Of a DNA stretch of 64,000 nucleotides, positions 46,492 to 57,709 are shown piece after piece. The notes below the pieces were generated by a model. The model searched no databases, was not told the DNA's origin, and saw only the letters and a program-made list of their open reading frames with translations. This DNA comes from Terebella lapidaria (lineage: Eukaryota > Annelida > Polychaeta > Terebellida > Terebellidae): positions 23,682,165 to 23,746,164 of the forward strand of contig OX424564.1 in assembly GCA_949152475.1 (NCBI GenBank). Direction: 5' to 3'. Every line of letters begins with the position of its first letter. The stretch's first letter is position 1. A program made the position numbers and the translations under genes.

Positions 46492-47230
46492 CACTGTGGT
46501 GATACTGGATGCACTAACGATCGTTAGTGCATCTCGCAATGGCCGACAGTAAACACAATCAGTTTGGTTTTTAACCGTATTCTATCAAATGACAGGTCCA
46601 TTTGTGATAAATGGACACTCTGAAGGTAGCTTAGTGTTTTGGTCGAAGACATGCGTAGTTATTTCAAGCAGATCACGCTTCTTTGTTTAGATATGTTGAG
46701 GAAAAGAATTAGCGATAAGATTCACCAACGAAAAAAGTGAGATTCCCTAACGATATAGGCCTAATACGTGTATATTGTAATACGTCCATATCATACACCA
46801 TTGTGAATTCGTTGATTTATGCGACATAAATTAGCGAATGTCAAATCAAAAATAGGAAATCTGTATTGTAAGATAATCTATACACATCAATACATGTCAA
46901 TTGGTACTTTATTTCATGTTTAACATTTAAATGACGTAGATTTGAATTAATAAAGAACAGATCGTTAGAGAATCTTCACATGTTCGTTAGGGAATCTTCG
47001 ATTTTACAAAAACAATCGTTAGGGAATCTTTCGGCTTTTTTTCAGACGAGTTTTTCATACTCAAACCAACATAAATCGCCATGTATTTGCAACGAACGGT
47101 TGTTTCGTGCGTGTGTATCGATCACAATCGTAATTATCGGGAAAATGAAGAAAATTCAAACGAACCGCGAGTAGGTTCGCCATTGCGGGATGCACTAACG
47201 ATCGTTAGTGCATCCAGTCTCACCACAGTG
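46492..47230. mobile_element. 739-bp non-autonomous DNA transposon, CACTGTG ends
   Basis: Starts CACTGTGGTGATACTGG and the right end reads CACTGTGGTGAGACTGG in reverse. The inverted repeats match at about 50 of 53 bases. ATTGT flanks both sides (46487-46491 and 47231-47235). Each end holds the 26-base palindrome GATGCACTAACG/CGTTAGTGCATC. Internal copies of CGTTAGGGAATCT lie near 46741 (inverted), 46963, 46984 and 47010. No transposase frame. The architecture parallels 10496-11763. Confidence 0.85.
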
Positions 47231-47239
47231 ATTGTGGGA

Positions 47240-47855
47240 AACCAGTGGCTTGTCATTCACAGATGAGTACGATAATACATAGAATCTTTAGGAACCCCGA
47301 AAAATGTCGTTTATTCCAAATTACTGTCAGTAACCAGTTGCAGTTGAATTATTAGATGCATATCTCTGATGGGTACATGCATATACTGATTGATTTTCCA
47401 ACCTAACGTAATGATAATACAATATTTCAATATTTTGATTCATGAGTATTGAGTATTTCTTGGTGTTCAGAAAATAAGGAGTAGAGATTGTACAATAGGA
47501 AGCAAATGTTCCTAGGAACCAGAATTGTCATATATCACCTCGGCGGATCATGTGCAAATGACCAGTACATTCGTATACAATGTATATCGGTCATCGGGGA
47601 TTATTCGGTGGATTGGATAAAGATCATTCGACAGACCATAATTTGAACATGTCTCGTGTTTTTATTCCTCTTTTATTGTGGGAAATCGCTGAAAGAAAAG
47701 ATCAAGGGTTAGTATAGACTTTAGTTTGGATGTGAGTTATCATGAAATATTGTAACTCGTCATGAACACATGTGAAATGAATAAATACACGTTTGTGTAT
47801 TTTTCATACACCATTACGTTCTTATAAGACATTGACCATGTTGACAGGTGATTAC
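47240..47855. other. no gene supported
   Basis: Anonymous AT-rich sequence between the CACTGTG element and block E copy 2. Confidence 0.4.
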
Positions 47856-47859
47856 ATAC

Positions 47860-48400
47860 AAGGAAATCATGACCATCGTCGGATCACTGAAAACTCTCAT
47901 GATGAAGATCGGTGCTCGTGATATTTACTTCTGTGGTTAGCAAACAACGGAGTTATTTGGTCGAATCTCAACAATGCTTCGCCTACTGGGCACTCGAGAT
48001 CAAAGCTAACCAAGGGACAGTGCACCATTGACATGGTTATCGTTTTACATCATTTACTATATTATGGGTAACGTCATAAATACTCGTTTTGGATCTTCTT
48101 CCTCTATTCACCTTGTTTTACATGATGCTGAAGAAATAACTACGATGTTGGAGAACAACATTTCAGCAAAAAATTGTAACCCCAATTACACAATATTACG
48201 AATGAAGAATCTTGCTATGAACACGCGATTCCTGACTGATATTCGATTTTTCAAACAAGAAGATACATTGACGATACCACGTTTTCGTTGGAATTCATAT
48301 GGTTTGTTTGTTGTCCATTGATTTGCACCTGATCACTCACTTTCCCAATGTCGATTAGTGCAACCAGAAACTTTGTTGCACAATATCTCTACCAGAAACT
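47860..48400. repeat. duplication block E, copy 2
   Basis: GGTGCTCGTGATATTTACTT, GAGATCAAAGCTAACCAAGG and TTAGTGCAACCAGAAACTTT match copy 1. CCAGAAACTTTGTTGCACAA is locally duplicated. The frame at 47915-48031 parallels that of copy 1. Confidence 0.55.
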
Positions 48401-48446
48401 TTGTTGCACAACATTATGCAGAGATAATTTATATTTCACCTCTTAA

Positions 48447-48448
<2 letters not shown>

Positions 48449-48480
<32 letters not shown>
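48449..48480. repeat. CT dinucleotide microsatellite
   Basis: About 16 uninterrupted CT repeats. Confidence 0.95.
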
Positions 48481-48481
<1 letters not shown>

Positions 48482-48571
48482 GTTAAACCTTCTGCCTCTG
48501 GAAATGTCTGTTAGGTTTGCCGCCATGATTCCTATTCTATTATCAGTTTTCGTCTTTCCCTCACCATTTTT

Positions 48572-49216
48572 AGGTTACCGGACCTTTGGTCCGATAACCT
48601 ATTGCCGTGGCGTTGCGTCCGTCTTCCGTCGTCCGTCCGTCCGTCCGTCCGTCGTCCGTTCACATTTTTATCTTTAAAGTTTACTGTCGAATCTTTCTGA
48701 AATTTTGCACAAAAATACCTAAAAATATTTCCAGGAAAGTTTTTTTTTAGTTTTTCGATTTTCGTATTTTTTTCAAAATGGCGGCCGTTTTCGTCGAAAA
48801 ATGGCCAATTTTGGACTTTGATGGTCGTTTTTTCAAAATCTGTTCAGTAACTTTTTTTCTTATTGATGCATGACACTCCTCCTATGTACCCCTGTGACGT
48901 GTATAAGTTTCGTTGCCCTTGAATCGCTCGAAGTGGGCCATTTTGGGCCCGAACTCGGCCCAAATGGGACTTTCCCATGTTAAATTCTCCTATGCTTTAT
49001 AATGGGACACATTAAGCCTAATATCTCACTTAAAATTGAAATTAGAGACTAAGAATCAATTGTGGACATATAGGAAACGATATATGCTGAATATTCTCGT
49101 GACCTTGAATTTGACCTCTGACCTCGGTTTCACGGTCAGAGCGGTCGTTTTCGTCTAAAAATGGCCAATTTTGGAATTTGATGGTCGTTTCCTCAAAATC
49201 TGTTCAGTAACTTTTT
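48572..49216. mobile_element. ACCGGAC-family element, interrupted or rearranged (copy 4)
   Basis: Starts AGGTTACCGGACCTTTGGTC, with the CGTCCGTCCGTCC run and the conserved tail, then less than one minisatellite unit. It then repeats a piece of its own tail (GGCCAATTTTGGA...TGTTCAGTAACTTTTT) and abuts copy 5. Confidence 0.75.
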
Positions 49217-49770
49217 AGGTTACCGGACCTATGGTCCGTAACCTATTGGCATGGCGATGCGTCCGGCGTCGTCGTCCGTCAACAATTTTATCTTTAAAGT
49301 TTACCATCGAATTTTTTCTGAAATTTTGCACAAAAATGCCTAAAAATATTTCGAGACGGAGGTATTTTTTAGTTTTTTGATTTTCGCATTTTTTTCAAAA
49401 TGGTGGCCGTTTCCGACGAAAAATGCCTGATTTTGGACTTTGGCGGCCATTTTCTCAAAATCTTTTCAGTAACTTTTCTTTATTGATGTATAACACTCCT
49501 CATATGTACCCCTGTGACATTTATAAATTTCGTTGCGCTTGAATCGCTCGAAGTGGGCCATTTTGGGCCCAAACTCGGCCCAAATGGGACTTTCCCATGT
49601 TAAATTCTCCTATGCTTTATAATGGGACACATTAAGCCTAATATCTCACTTAATATTGAAATTAGAGACTAGGAATGAATTGTGGACATATAGGAAATGA
49701 TATATGCTGAATATTCTTGTGACCTTGAATTTGACCTTTGACCTCATTTTCAAGGTCACATGACAAGTTC
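49217..49770. mobile_element. ACCGGAC-family element (copy 5)
   Basis: Starts AGGTTACCGGACCTATGGTC directly after copy 4. It ends within a minisatellite unit at TGACCTTTGACCTCATTTTC. The far terminus is missing. Confidence 0.75.
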
Positions 49771-50179
49771 AGGTTCCTGAAAAAGGTGGACCATTCCATG
49801 CGCCCACAGGAGTGACATCCATCAAGAACATCCAATATTATAGTAAAAGGCACTGGACACTTGGGTTGGTTATCATTCACAACATGATGGCGTCCATTGA
49901 ACATATCAAAAGCAACTGTTCGTCTATATAACAGTTCCCAAATTAGTTGGGAATTCAGGTTGGACTAATGACACGGGAAAAATATTTGCCAGTGTTGTTA
50001 TTCGGTTCATACGTATTGAGCAGCCATTCATTGCATCAGTATGGTCTCTGTGGTGGCACCTCACAAACAGTATCCAAACATAAATCCACATAATAACTTG
50101 ATTGGTCCGAGACGTTACATCAAACTTACATGTAAAATATTAGTTTATAACCATGATCGAATGTTTTCTAATAGTTGGC

Positions 50180-51262
50180 CTGACATTTAGTAGAAACAAC
50201 TACATTTAACACATTGTATGCCCCTGATGACGCCAGTGTGTCTTTGGATAAACTATTTGGCCGAGCTTTATTTCTATTGCAAAATGTTGTGTTCTACGTT
50301 TGATATTAGCATCATCAAAATCTGGTTGTATTGGTGGTAATAAGTTGATACATTGGGCTGGTGTCACTTACCACTGGGCTTGTGTCACTGTTGGTGGACG
50401 TTGAATCTGTCCGCGAGGATACCATCAACTCAGTAGCCTTTTGGCTTGTGATTAGGTACTTATATACTTGTCATATATCTATCACTTGGGTTAGTATCGA
50501 TGTATAATTTATTTTCATAGGTTGATGGGCAGTTGTATACTAATTCCATCAGGAGAACAGTAGAAACGACTACATTTAACACACTGTCTGCCCCTGATAA
50601 CGATGGTGTGTCGTTGGATAAACTATTTGGTCGAGCTTCATTCCTACTGCAAAATGTTGTATTTTACATTTGTTATTGGCATCATCAAAATCTGGATGTA
50701 TTGGTGGTAATAGATTGATACATTCATACCACTGGGCTGGTGTCACTGCTGATGGACCCCCATTCCATGGGGTTAGTTTCGGATTTAGATCTTATTTTCA
50801 TAGGTTGTTGAGCAGCTGTATACTAATTCCACAAGATGTACAGTGCATTCTGTCCCTGATGGCATCAGTGTGCCTTTCGACAAACTATTTGGTCGAGCTT
50901 TGTTTCTATTGCGAAATGTTGTATTTTATATTTGTTATTAGCATCATCAAAATCGGGATGTATTGGTGCTAATAGATTGATACTTACATTACGTCCATGT
51001 TCTCAGGGAAGTTGTATATTTTATTCACTGATGAACACAAAATAGATACACAATAGATCTATACGCCACTAGAATTTGGTCGAGCTTTGTTTCTACTGCA
51101 AAATGTTGTATTTTATATTTGTTATTAGCATCATCAAAATCGGGATGTATTGGTGCTAATAGATTGATACTTACATTACGTCCATGTTCTCAGGGAAGTT
51201 GTATATTTTATTCACTGATGAACACACAATAGATACACAATAGATCTATACGCCACTAGAAT
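50180..51262. repeat. duplication block W, copy 2, amplified array
   Basis: Four diverged units built on GTGTCTTTGGATAAACTATT, TTGCAAAATGTTGT and GCATCATCAAAATC. The last two are a near-identical 187-bp tandem duplication starting TTGGTCGAGCTTTGTTTCTA at about 50889 and 51076. Confidence 0.85.
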
Positions 51263-51929
51263 TCCTAACCCATCTCGACACATGGTACAAGTGCTACCAC
51301 ATTCAAGAGTACAAAACAAATGAATCTATTGTCATTTAGGGAGGTCTCCTTCATTTGGGTAAAATATGAACTAGACAGATAACGTGTGTCAGTTAATAAC
51401 CACTAGTGTCATCAGATGTCTGGATGTAGGATTCAGTACCCTGAAATCACTGTGATTAGTCAGCACTGACCAAATACTCAAAGTCGTTTACAAACAGGAG
51501 TCTGAAACCAATTTATAACCGATAATCATCAAAACTGGATATTCCATGTGTGCTTTTTCGTAATGAGCGAGGGAGGAAAATATCTCTGCTGCTCAAAATT
51601 GTATATAATAAAACATTGGTATTCTGTTTTTTTTTATTATTTAAATACACTTATAGTGCTTATGCCACGTATTTTGCGATTGTGTACATACATAATTCAA
51701 GTCTGGTCGCACATTCCAGGAACAAAATTAAGTCAGTTCACATCCAAATAAAAATACAACAATATGATATTGATATTAAATTAGTAATATAGCAAAGGAT
51801 GTTTGATGAAAGTTGTGTTTATTTCAACAAAACATAGAAGACAGCCAGATTGCACCATCAACCAGAAAAATGTGCATAAACGAAATCGAAATTCATAGAC
51901 AACCGGAGAATGAAACCCACCTGACTTCC

Positions 51930-52030
51930 TGCTTACTGAGATTATTTCAGATTCTGTAAGTATTGACGTACTGTTACTGGGACCCACTGCAATGGGACTG
52001 AAACGTCACCGAGTAAGCTTCTTTCAAAGA
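51930..52030. repeat. duplication block X, copy 4 (partial)
   Basis: GAGATTATTTCAGATTCTGT and CACTGCAATGGGACTGAAAC match the first half of X. The second half is absent where the microsatellite and reverse-transcriptase element begin. Confidence 0.45.
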
Positions 52031-52034
52031 TTTC

Positions 52035-52150
52035 TTGTCAATGATATTGATGATTCATTATTTAATGATATTGATGATTTATAATAATTATGATTATAAT
52101 AATTATGATGATTATAATAATTATTTAATGATATTCAATGATATTGATGA
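52035..52150. repeat. AT-rich imperfect microsatellite
   Basis: ATGATATTGATGATT and ATTATGATTATAATA repeats. They stay open in frame and lengthen the N-terminus of the following reading frame artificially. Confidence 0.8.
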
Positions 52151-53399
52151 TTCATACATCGATACTAACCCAATACTAACCCAAGCCATCACCGTGCCCA
52201 AACAGGATATCTTATCAAATCATTTGTCTGTATTGCATTCGTTTGGTACTACCTCATGTAAAGATTCTAATCTACCGAACTTATATTGGATCCCAAAGTT
52301 GCACAAAAATCCACACAAACAAAGATATATTTCAGGTTCAGCATCATGTTCTACCAAAGCCCTTTCTAAAATATTAACTATTATATTGTCTAAAATTAAA
52401 CAGGGTCTCCAAAAGTACTCTGAAACCATCTATTCTAGAAGTGGTATAAACCAAATGTGGATATTGAAAAATTCCAAATCTTTATTGGAATATCTACATG
52501 CTCACACACTTCCAAAAGTAACGTCTATCAAAACATTTGATTTCTCCAATTTGTACACAACTATACCTCATTCTGAACTGAAATCTCAGCTTAAAAACCT
52601 AATCAATAATTCATTTTTCTCTAAAAAGGGACAACGTCGGTACCACTATATTGTAGTTAAATATAATACCGCTTATTTTGCTAAAGGCGACTCTGATGCC
52701 CCATACAAATATACTGAAATAGATGTGGTAAATATGGTTAATTTTCTGATTGATAATATTTTTGTGGAATTTGGTGGTCGAATATTTCAACAAACTATTG
52801 GTATTCCCATGGGTACAAACTGTGCACCATTATTGGCAGACCTGTTTTTATACTCATACGAATTACATTTTATCCAACATTTACAAAGAGGAGGTTCTAA
52901 GAAACTAACATGTAATTTTAATTTAACTTTCCGATACATAGATGATGTACTGTCGCTGAATAATCCCAAGTTTGGTGATTATTTGGATGTCATATATCCA
53001 AAGGAACTTGAAATTAAGGATACTACAGAATCCGCTAATTTTTCCAACTATCTAGACCTGAGGTTGAAGATTGATAATGATTCTAACCTGTCAACTAGAT
53101 TATATGACAAACGTGATGATTTCAATTTTTCCATAGTCAATTTCCCTTTTCTAAGCAGCAACATTCCTATGTCACCGGCATATGGTGTGTCTCAACTTAT
53201 ACGCTATTCCAGAGCTAGTTGCAAATATGAGGACTTTGTCTATCGAAGTGCCCAGCTAGTCTCTAAACTGCTACGACAAGGATATGTTTTACCAAGACTT
53301 ATAGCTGCGTTTAAGAAATTCTATGGACGTCATCATGATCTGGTTGATAAATACAGCCAATCCATGTCTGTCATGCAACTAGATCTATTTTCATGTTAA
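52035..53399 (+). CDS. reverse transcriptase, Penelope-like type, N-terminally incomplete
   Basis: The open frame is 454 codons, but the first 40 or so come from a microsatellite. Real homology appears to begin near residue 45-60. Reverse-transcriptase motifs in order: LPNLYWIPKLHKNPHKQRYI at about 80-99, motif A FDFSNLYTTIP at 168-178, motif B IGIPMGTNCAPLLADLF at 255-271, motif C YIDDVLSLNN at 301-310, then YLDLRLKID and LYDKRDDFNF, and a conserved end AFKKFYGRHHDLVDKY. This is the family widely found uncharacterised in invertebrates and grouped with Penelope-like retroelements (placement moderately sure). No endonuclease (GIY-YIG) domain is seen, and the 5' part is missing. Polymerase residues look intact, but autonomous activity is unlikely. 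Confidence 0.85.
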   Translation: MSMILMIHYLMILMIYNNYDYNNYDDYNNYLMIFNDIDDSYIDTNPILTQAITVPKQDILSNHLSVLHSFGTTSCKDSNLPNLYWIPKLHKNPHKQRYISGSASCSTKALSKILTIILSKIKQGLQKYSETIYSRSGINQMWILKNSKSLLEYLHAHTLPKVTSIKTFDFSNLYTTIPHSELKSQLKNLINNSFFSKKGQRRYHYIVVKYNTAYFAKGDSDAPYKYTEIDVVNMVNFLIDNIFVEFGGRIFQQTIGIPMGTNCAPLLADLFLYSYELHFIQHLQRGGSKKLTCNFNLTFRYIDDVLSLNNPKFGDYLDVIYPKELEIKDTTESANFSNYLDLRLKIDNDSNLSTRLYDKRDDFNFSIVNFPFLSSNIPMSPAYGVSQLIRYSRASCKYEDFVYRSAQLVSKLLRQGYVLPRLIAAFKKFYGRHHDLVDKYSQSMSVMQLDLFSC

Positions 53400-53643
53400 T
53401 TTGGGGGAATTCATGACGGGTGCCACTAGTGGGGCAGGAAATGCTCACTCTTTCCGGAACACCTGATTTCACCTCCTAATGGCCATTTACGGGGGTTCAT
53501 GAGTTTCCCTGTCATTTTTGTTTTCTCTCACTTCGTATGCCTGATATGACTTTCTGTCCCCGGACTATGAGATTGGATAACGGACCCTGTTTTGTTTGCT
53601 CGGAATACTTAATACTGGGTATTGATTCCACGTCTATTACTAG
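52150..53643 (+). mobile_element. 5'-truncated Penelope-like retroelement (longer copy)
   Basis: It includes the reverse-transcriptase frame plus about 240 bases of conserved 3' sequence, ending near GATTCCACGTCTATTACT. That end coincides with the end of the second copy at 23750. The 3' part lacks the TTAA insert found in that copy. No terminal repeats are seen. Confidence 0.8.
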
Positions 53644-54100
53644 TCTGCTGCTTAAATCTCAGAATTATTGACAGACGCAATTGAAAACTGGAAATGAAAT
53701 TCTTTTCCAAATCTACTAGTCTAAAATAGCCTATTTATCCAGATTCACATTCAATAAAACAGGTATTCCAACAGGCTATCAAATCAGCAGGGGGCATAAA
53801 TTCATCTCATTTCAATTCGATAGTAATTATTATCACTGATTCCCCCACAAACATTTAATAAATAATCTTAAAACTTCTGGAATAATATTATTTGCGAACC
53901 ATAATATTTGACGCAAAACCAAATGGTGATATTTTCGCCAAATTCGCGAAAATTGAAGATGTGCCAATGTTTTGGGGTTCACAATAGTATGAATTGAGTA
54001 AAAAATATTCAAGCTATAATAAGGCGAATATATTCCTTATTTTCTGGATAGGATTCTATCCAATCTACGAATCCCCAAACCTAATTGCAGCATTAACAGT
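53644..54100. other. no gene supported
   Basis: AT-rich anonymous sequence between the retroelement and a C18 run. Confidence 0.4.
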
Positions 54101-54107
54101 AATAGTG

Positions 54108-54125
54108 CCCCCCCCCCCCCCCCCC
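54108..54125. repeat. C18 homopolymer
   Basis: Eighteen consecutive C directly before block Z copy 4. Similar but shorter C runs occur near 15202, 37715 and 63002. Confidence 0.9.
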
Positions 54126-54360
54126 GGAAGGTCATGGGAGAAGTGCCTGTCAAGAAAACACTCATAACTACGACAATATGCAAGACGGTTATCAGTACAT
54201 GTCGTACCCGGAGGTCATCATAGCTACAAATCACCTATTTCTAGGAAACTATGAATTGCCCTGTCAAATAACCTGTTATGATTTGTTGCCTGTTGTTTTC
54301 AATGTATTACTGATCTTTATCCCAAACTAGCAATTTTGGAAATATTAGTTACCCAATCAT
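54125..54360. repeat. duplication block Z, copy 4
   Basis: AACACTCATAACTACGACAA and GAAACTATGAATTGCCCTGT match the other Z copies. GGAAGGTCATGGGAGAAGTG matches copy 1. Confidence 0.6.
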
Positions 54361-55089
54361 TAGTGAGGAACTGCGACAAACGTGTTTGACTGAGTGAGAT
54401 TGATAAGAACTGAGACGATTGCTTGTTGATTCTGGCATGACTGGAAGTGAGAAAACAGGCAACTTTATCAATGTGAAGACAAAATATAAGTAAGTGTATG
54501 TGTGTGAATTTGTCTTTCCATAAACGTTTGGTTGAGCTTTGTTTCAAACGCTTGTGGTGTGATTGCTAATCATAGTTATAATTATTGATATTCAGGATGC
54601 ATTATGATGTATTCTTTCAGTTCCCTAGCTTCAAGTGTAAAATAGCTATCCAGCAGGTACATTGATAACTGTTAAACTGATGATATCATCGCAACCCTAA
54701 ATCTCGAGTCAATCACGTTCAGATCACAGCCTTATTCGTACTAGCATGTGTCATCCGTGAATCATACTGTAGTTATTGTTGTGGTAAACCAAATGGCATG
54801 GAACGAATCGCAGATCGTCGTTTTGCTGTAAAACAGTAGCACACCACTTGTAATTCTTCACAAAACATGTCTCTGTGACACAAACAACACAACTTCTGTA
54901 AAGAAAATGTTTCATGATCCACTATACAGTTGACGATACAGTACATGATACAGTTGTATCACACCGCATCCTGGGCAAAATATCAGACTGTGTTCGTTGG
55001 CAAGGTCTAGGGACCGAAATATAGTCATGTTATATATAGACATTGGGTTAGTAAACAGAATAACAAAGCCCTAAACATAAAAAACTACA

Positions 55090-55400
55090 CAATCTTTAAT
55101 GCTAGACCACTTAAGATTGATTCGATAGAATCAGTATGTGATAACACTACATTTTATTGATAATCATTTCCGTGTCTGCTTGGATTGTTTATCGTTATGC
55201 CTGGCTATGAGATGTACATGTACATATTCTGTACCTGCACATCACTCCAGAATGTGAACATTTATGATAGTTACGAATTTGGATGCTTGACCAAGGTATT
55301 CGGTCCTCGGTACTCATTCAAAATATTAGTCACCATCAATATCAAATGAATGATAACTCCGTTTGAATTTTTACAATCAGCAGACCAGACGTACATAGAA
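55090..55400. repeat. duplication block Y, copy 3
   Basis: TAAGATTGATTCGATAGAAT, ATCACTCCAGAATGTGAACA and ATGAATGATAACTCCG match the other Y copies. Confidence 0.55.
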
Positions 55401-55404
55401 CGAA

Positions 55405-56825
55405 TTGTTCATAAAATGAAACCCTTGGGATGAGACCGAATCCTTTGCTTATTTCAGGTGAAGGTCGAATTATCGTACATTCCTATGGAATACGAATGTT
55501 TCTGGTTGTCATTTGTGCTACCATGCGCACTGAATCTAATATCGCCAGGTCTGGTGTTATGAACTCGTGCAAGATGTCGATGTCGAAGCAAGTTGTCCAC
55601 ACTTCAAGTGCAACATATGTTATATTTAACTTCAGCAAATTATGTGAAAACGTCATGAACGCATCTGTCTCTCTCTATATAATCGCTTTTATATAATAAA
55701 ATATATATTATTGTTTTTTATGCTTTCACCACCAATTATGGGCAGTAATTGTGGATTGACAGTAGACAATTGGTTATCACTAACAACATGTGCATCCGTG
55801 TTTTGGTTCGATTCCAATTTTTGCATTACCTGTTTTTATCTTCTTTTAGTAGCCCTAATCATAGTAATTTCATACCACTGACGTCATTCTTTCTTTCAAT
55901 TATATCTTTTATACCATGAATAGGTCATATAGTAGGTAAAATTTGTTTATAATATTACATATAATCATAATTAGGTATGGCTTACATAAAGTGTATGTAG
56001 CTCATAAACCTACAATATACAGTCATGTGTCGATATGAAAAATATAAACCAAACAAACTGGATGATATTAATTGATGTATCTAGACTTGTGAATGTCGTT
56101 GCTGTTTGACTATGATATCCCTAATAATTATTTGTAGCATAAACACGATTGTAACAAATATAATATATTCTAGTGCCCATCATGGTACCAGGCATTTAAT
56201 CAGCAAATTACTGTGATATAAACTCTGGAGTTTGAATGCCTCCAATCGATGTGATAAAACATGTTTCGTATGTCTTTGTGTATCATCTTCGCTATCATTG
56301 CTACTGGATTCTTCAAGGTGAACATGAACTGGTTTATTTGGTTGAGCAAGTTATTTCTTCGATAGGCGTCTTATTTCAGATTTTCCGGAGATTCTTTACA
56401 GTGCGTTTTGAGACTGTCATGGTCCCAGCATTGTTTTAATTGCATGTCATTTCCATGGTTTTAAATTTCAGGCACACTTAGACAAACCAGCGCATTCCCA
56501 TATATCGCAGATGATGTGTGTTCAGTGCTGATAGACACTGAATGGTGTGTTGCCAGCGGCATTAACTCTAACAGTTACGACCTGATCATCGGGTTATCTG
56601 GTATTTGCTAAAAAAAATATGAGGGATGTTCATTATATTTAATGCAAAGTGGGTCATTATGTGTCACACAGTGACCCATAACCACGCGCAGTCATCCATC
56701 AATATATTGTGCACAAAAAATTTGTGTGAGAAATATAGATTATTTTCCGATGTCATAGCTGTATACCTTCAAATGTTGACATTACTTTATCTTTTTGCCT
56801 GGAATATTTGTATGAGACATTGACA
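55405..56825. other. no gene supported
   Basis: Anonymous AT-rich sequence. Short open frames at 55430 and 56236 have no family resemblance. Confidence 0.35.
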
Positions 56826-56829
56826 GGTA

Positions 56830-57705
56830 AATATACACGAGAAAATCACAATTCTTACCTAATAAATCAAAGCTGCAGGCTCGTCTACATCACGATGAAG
56901 AGCGACGCTCGTGACATTTTTTTTAATTATCTCTGTGGATATCAATGAACAAACTTCGTTGGAAGAATTTATTTCCTCATGCGTACTTAAGATGGTCAGA
57001 GCTAATCAGAGGACAGTTGACATGTTTATTATCTTACATCATTACGTTCATGGTGTAACATGCATGAAAAGAACTAACTGAACTTAGTTTTGGGATCACC
57101 TTCGATTGATTTTCAATTTATCACAACAATTGATATGGCGGCAGGTCAACAACAAAGTTGTTGAAATGCAATTTTGTTGGCAAGAAATATTACCCGCAAT
57201 CACACACCATGCAAATCGATGACTATGTTGTGAACCCCTGGTGATTCATGACTGATATACGCATGATTTATGGAGAACGCATGCTGAGTTCTCGGATGTC
57301 AAATGCGATGATGCATGGGGATCGTTGATACCACGTTTCCTTGAAGGATAATCTTGTTTCCCTGTCGGCCATCGATTGTGTAACCGAGAGTTTGCACCTG
57401 ATCACCCAGTGTCGATGCATGACTGCCATTTAGTGCAAAATGGTACTTTGCTGAACAGGGATTCAAGAATTGGGCATACTATGGTATACCTTCTCTCACT
57501 ACTAATTTGCAATGATTTATGGATTCACATATGGAGAGGTTTGCAGCAGCTGAATATACTCTGGATATCTATGGTACCAATTGGTTTCTATTTGAGTTAT
57601 GTCAGTGGAAAATATCAACTCAATGATACATTCTTGTTAATACCCATTCATTTCATGCTAGGGTTAATACATTTAGCCTATTATAATACGGCAATGACAG
57701 GCAAA
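56830..57705. repeat. duplication block E, copy 3
   Basis: The left part matches copies 1 and 2 (ACGCTCGTGACATT, CAGAGCTAATCAGAGGACAG). The right part, from about 57165, is directly duplicated at 58765-59305. The frame at 56908-57081 is open. Confidence 0.55.
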
Positions 57706-57709
57706 GACA

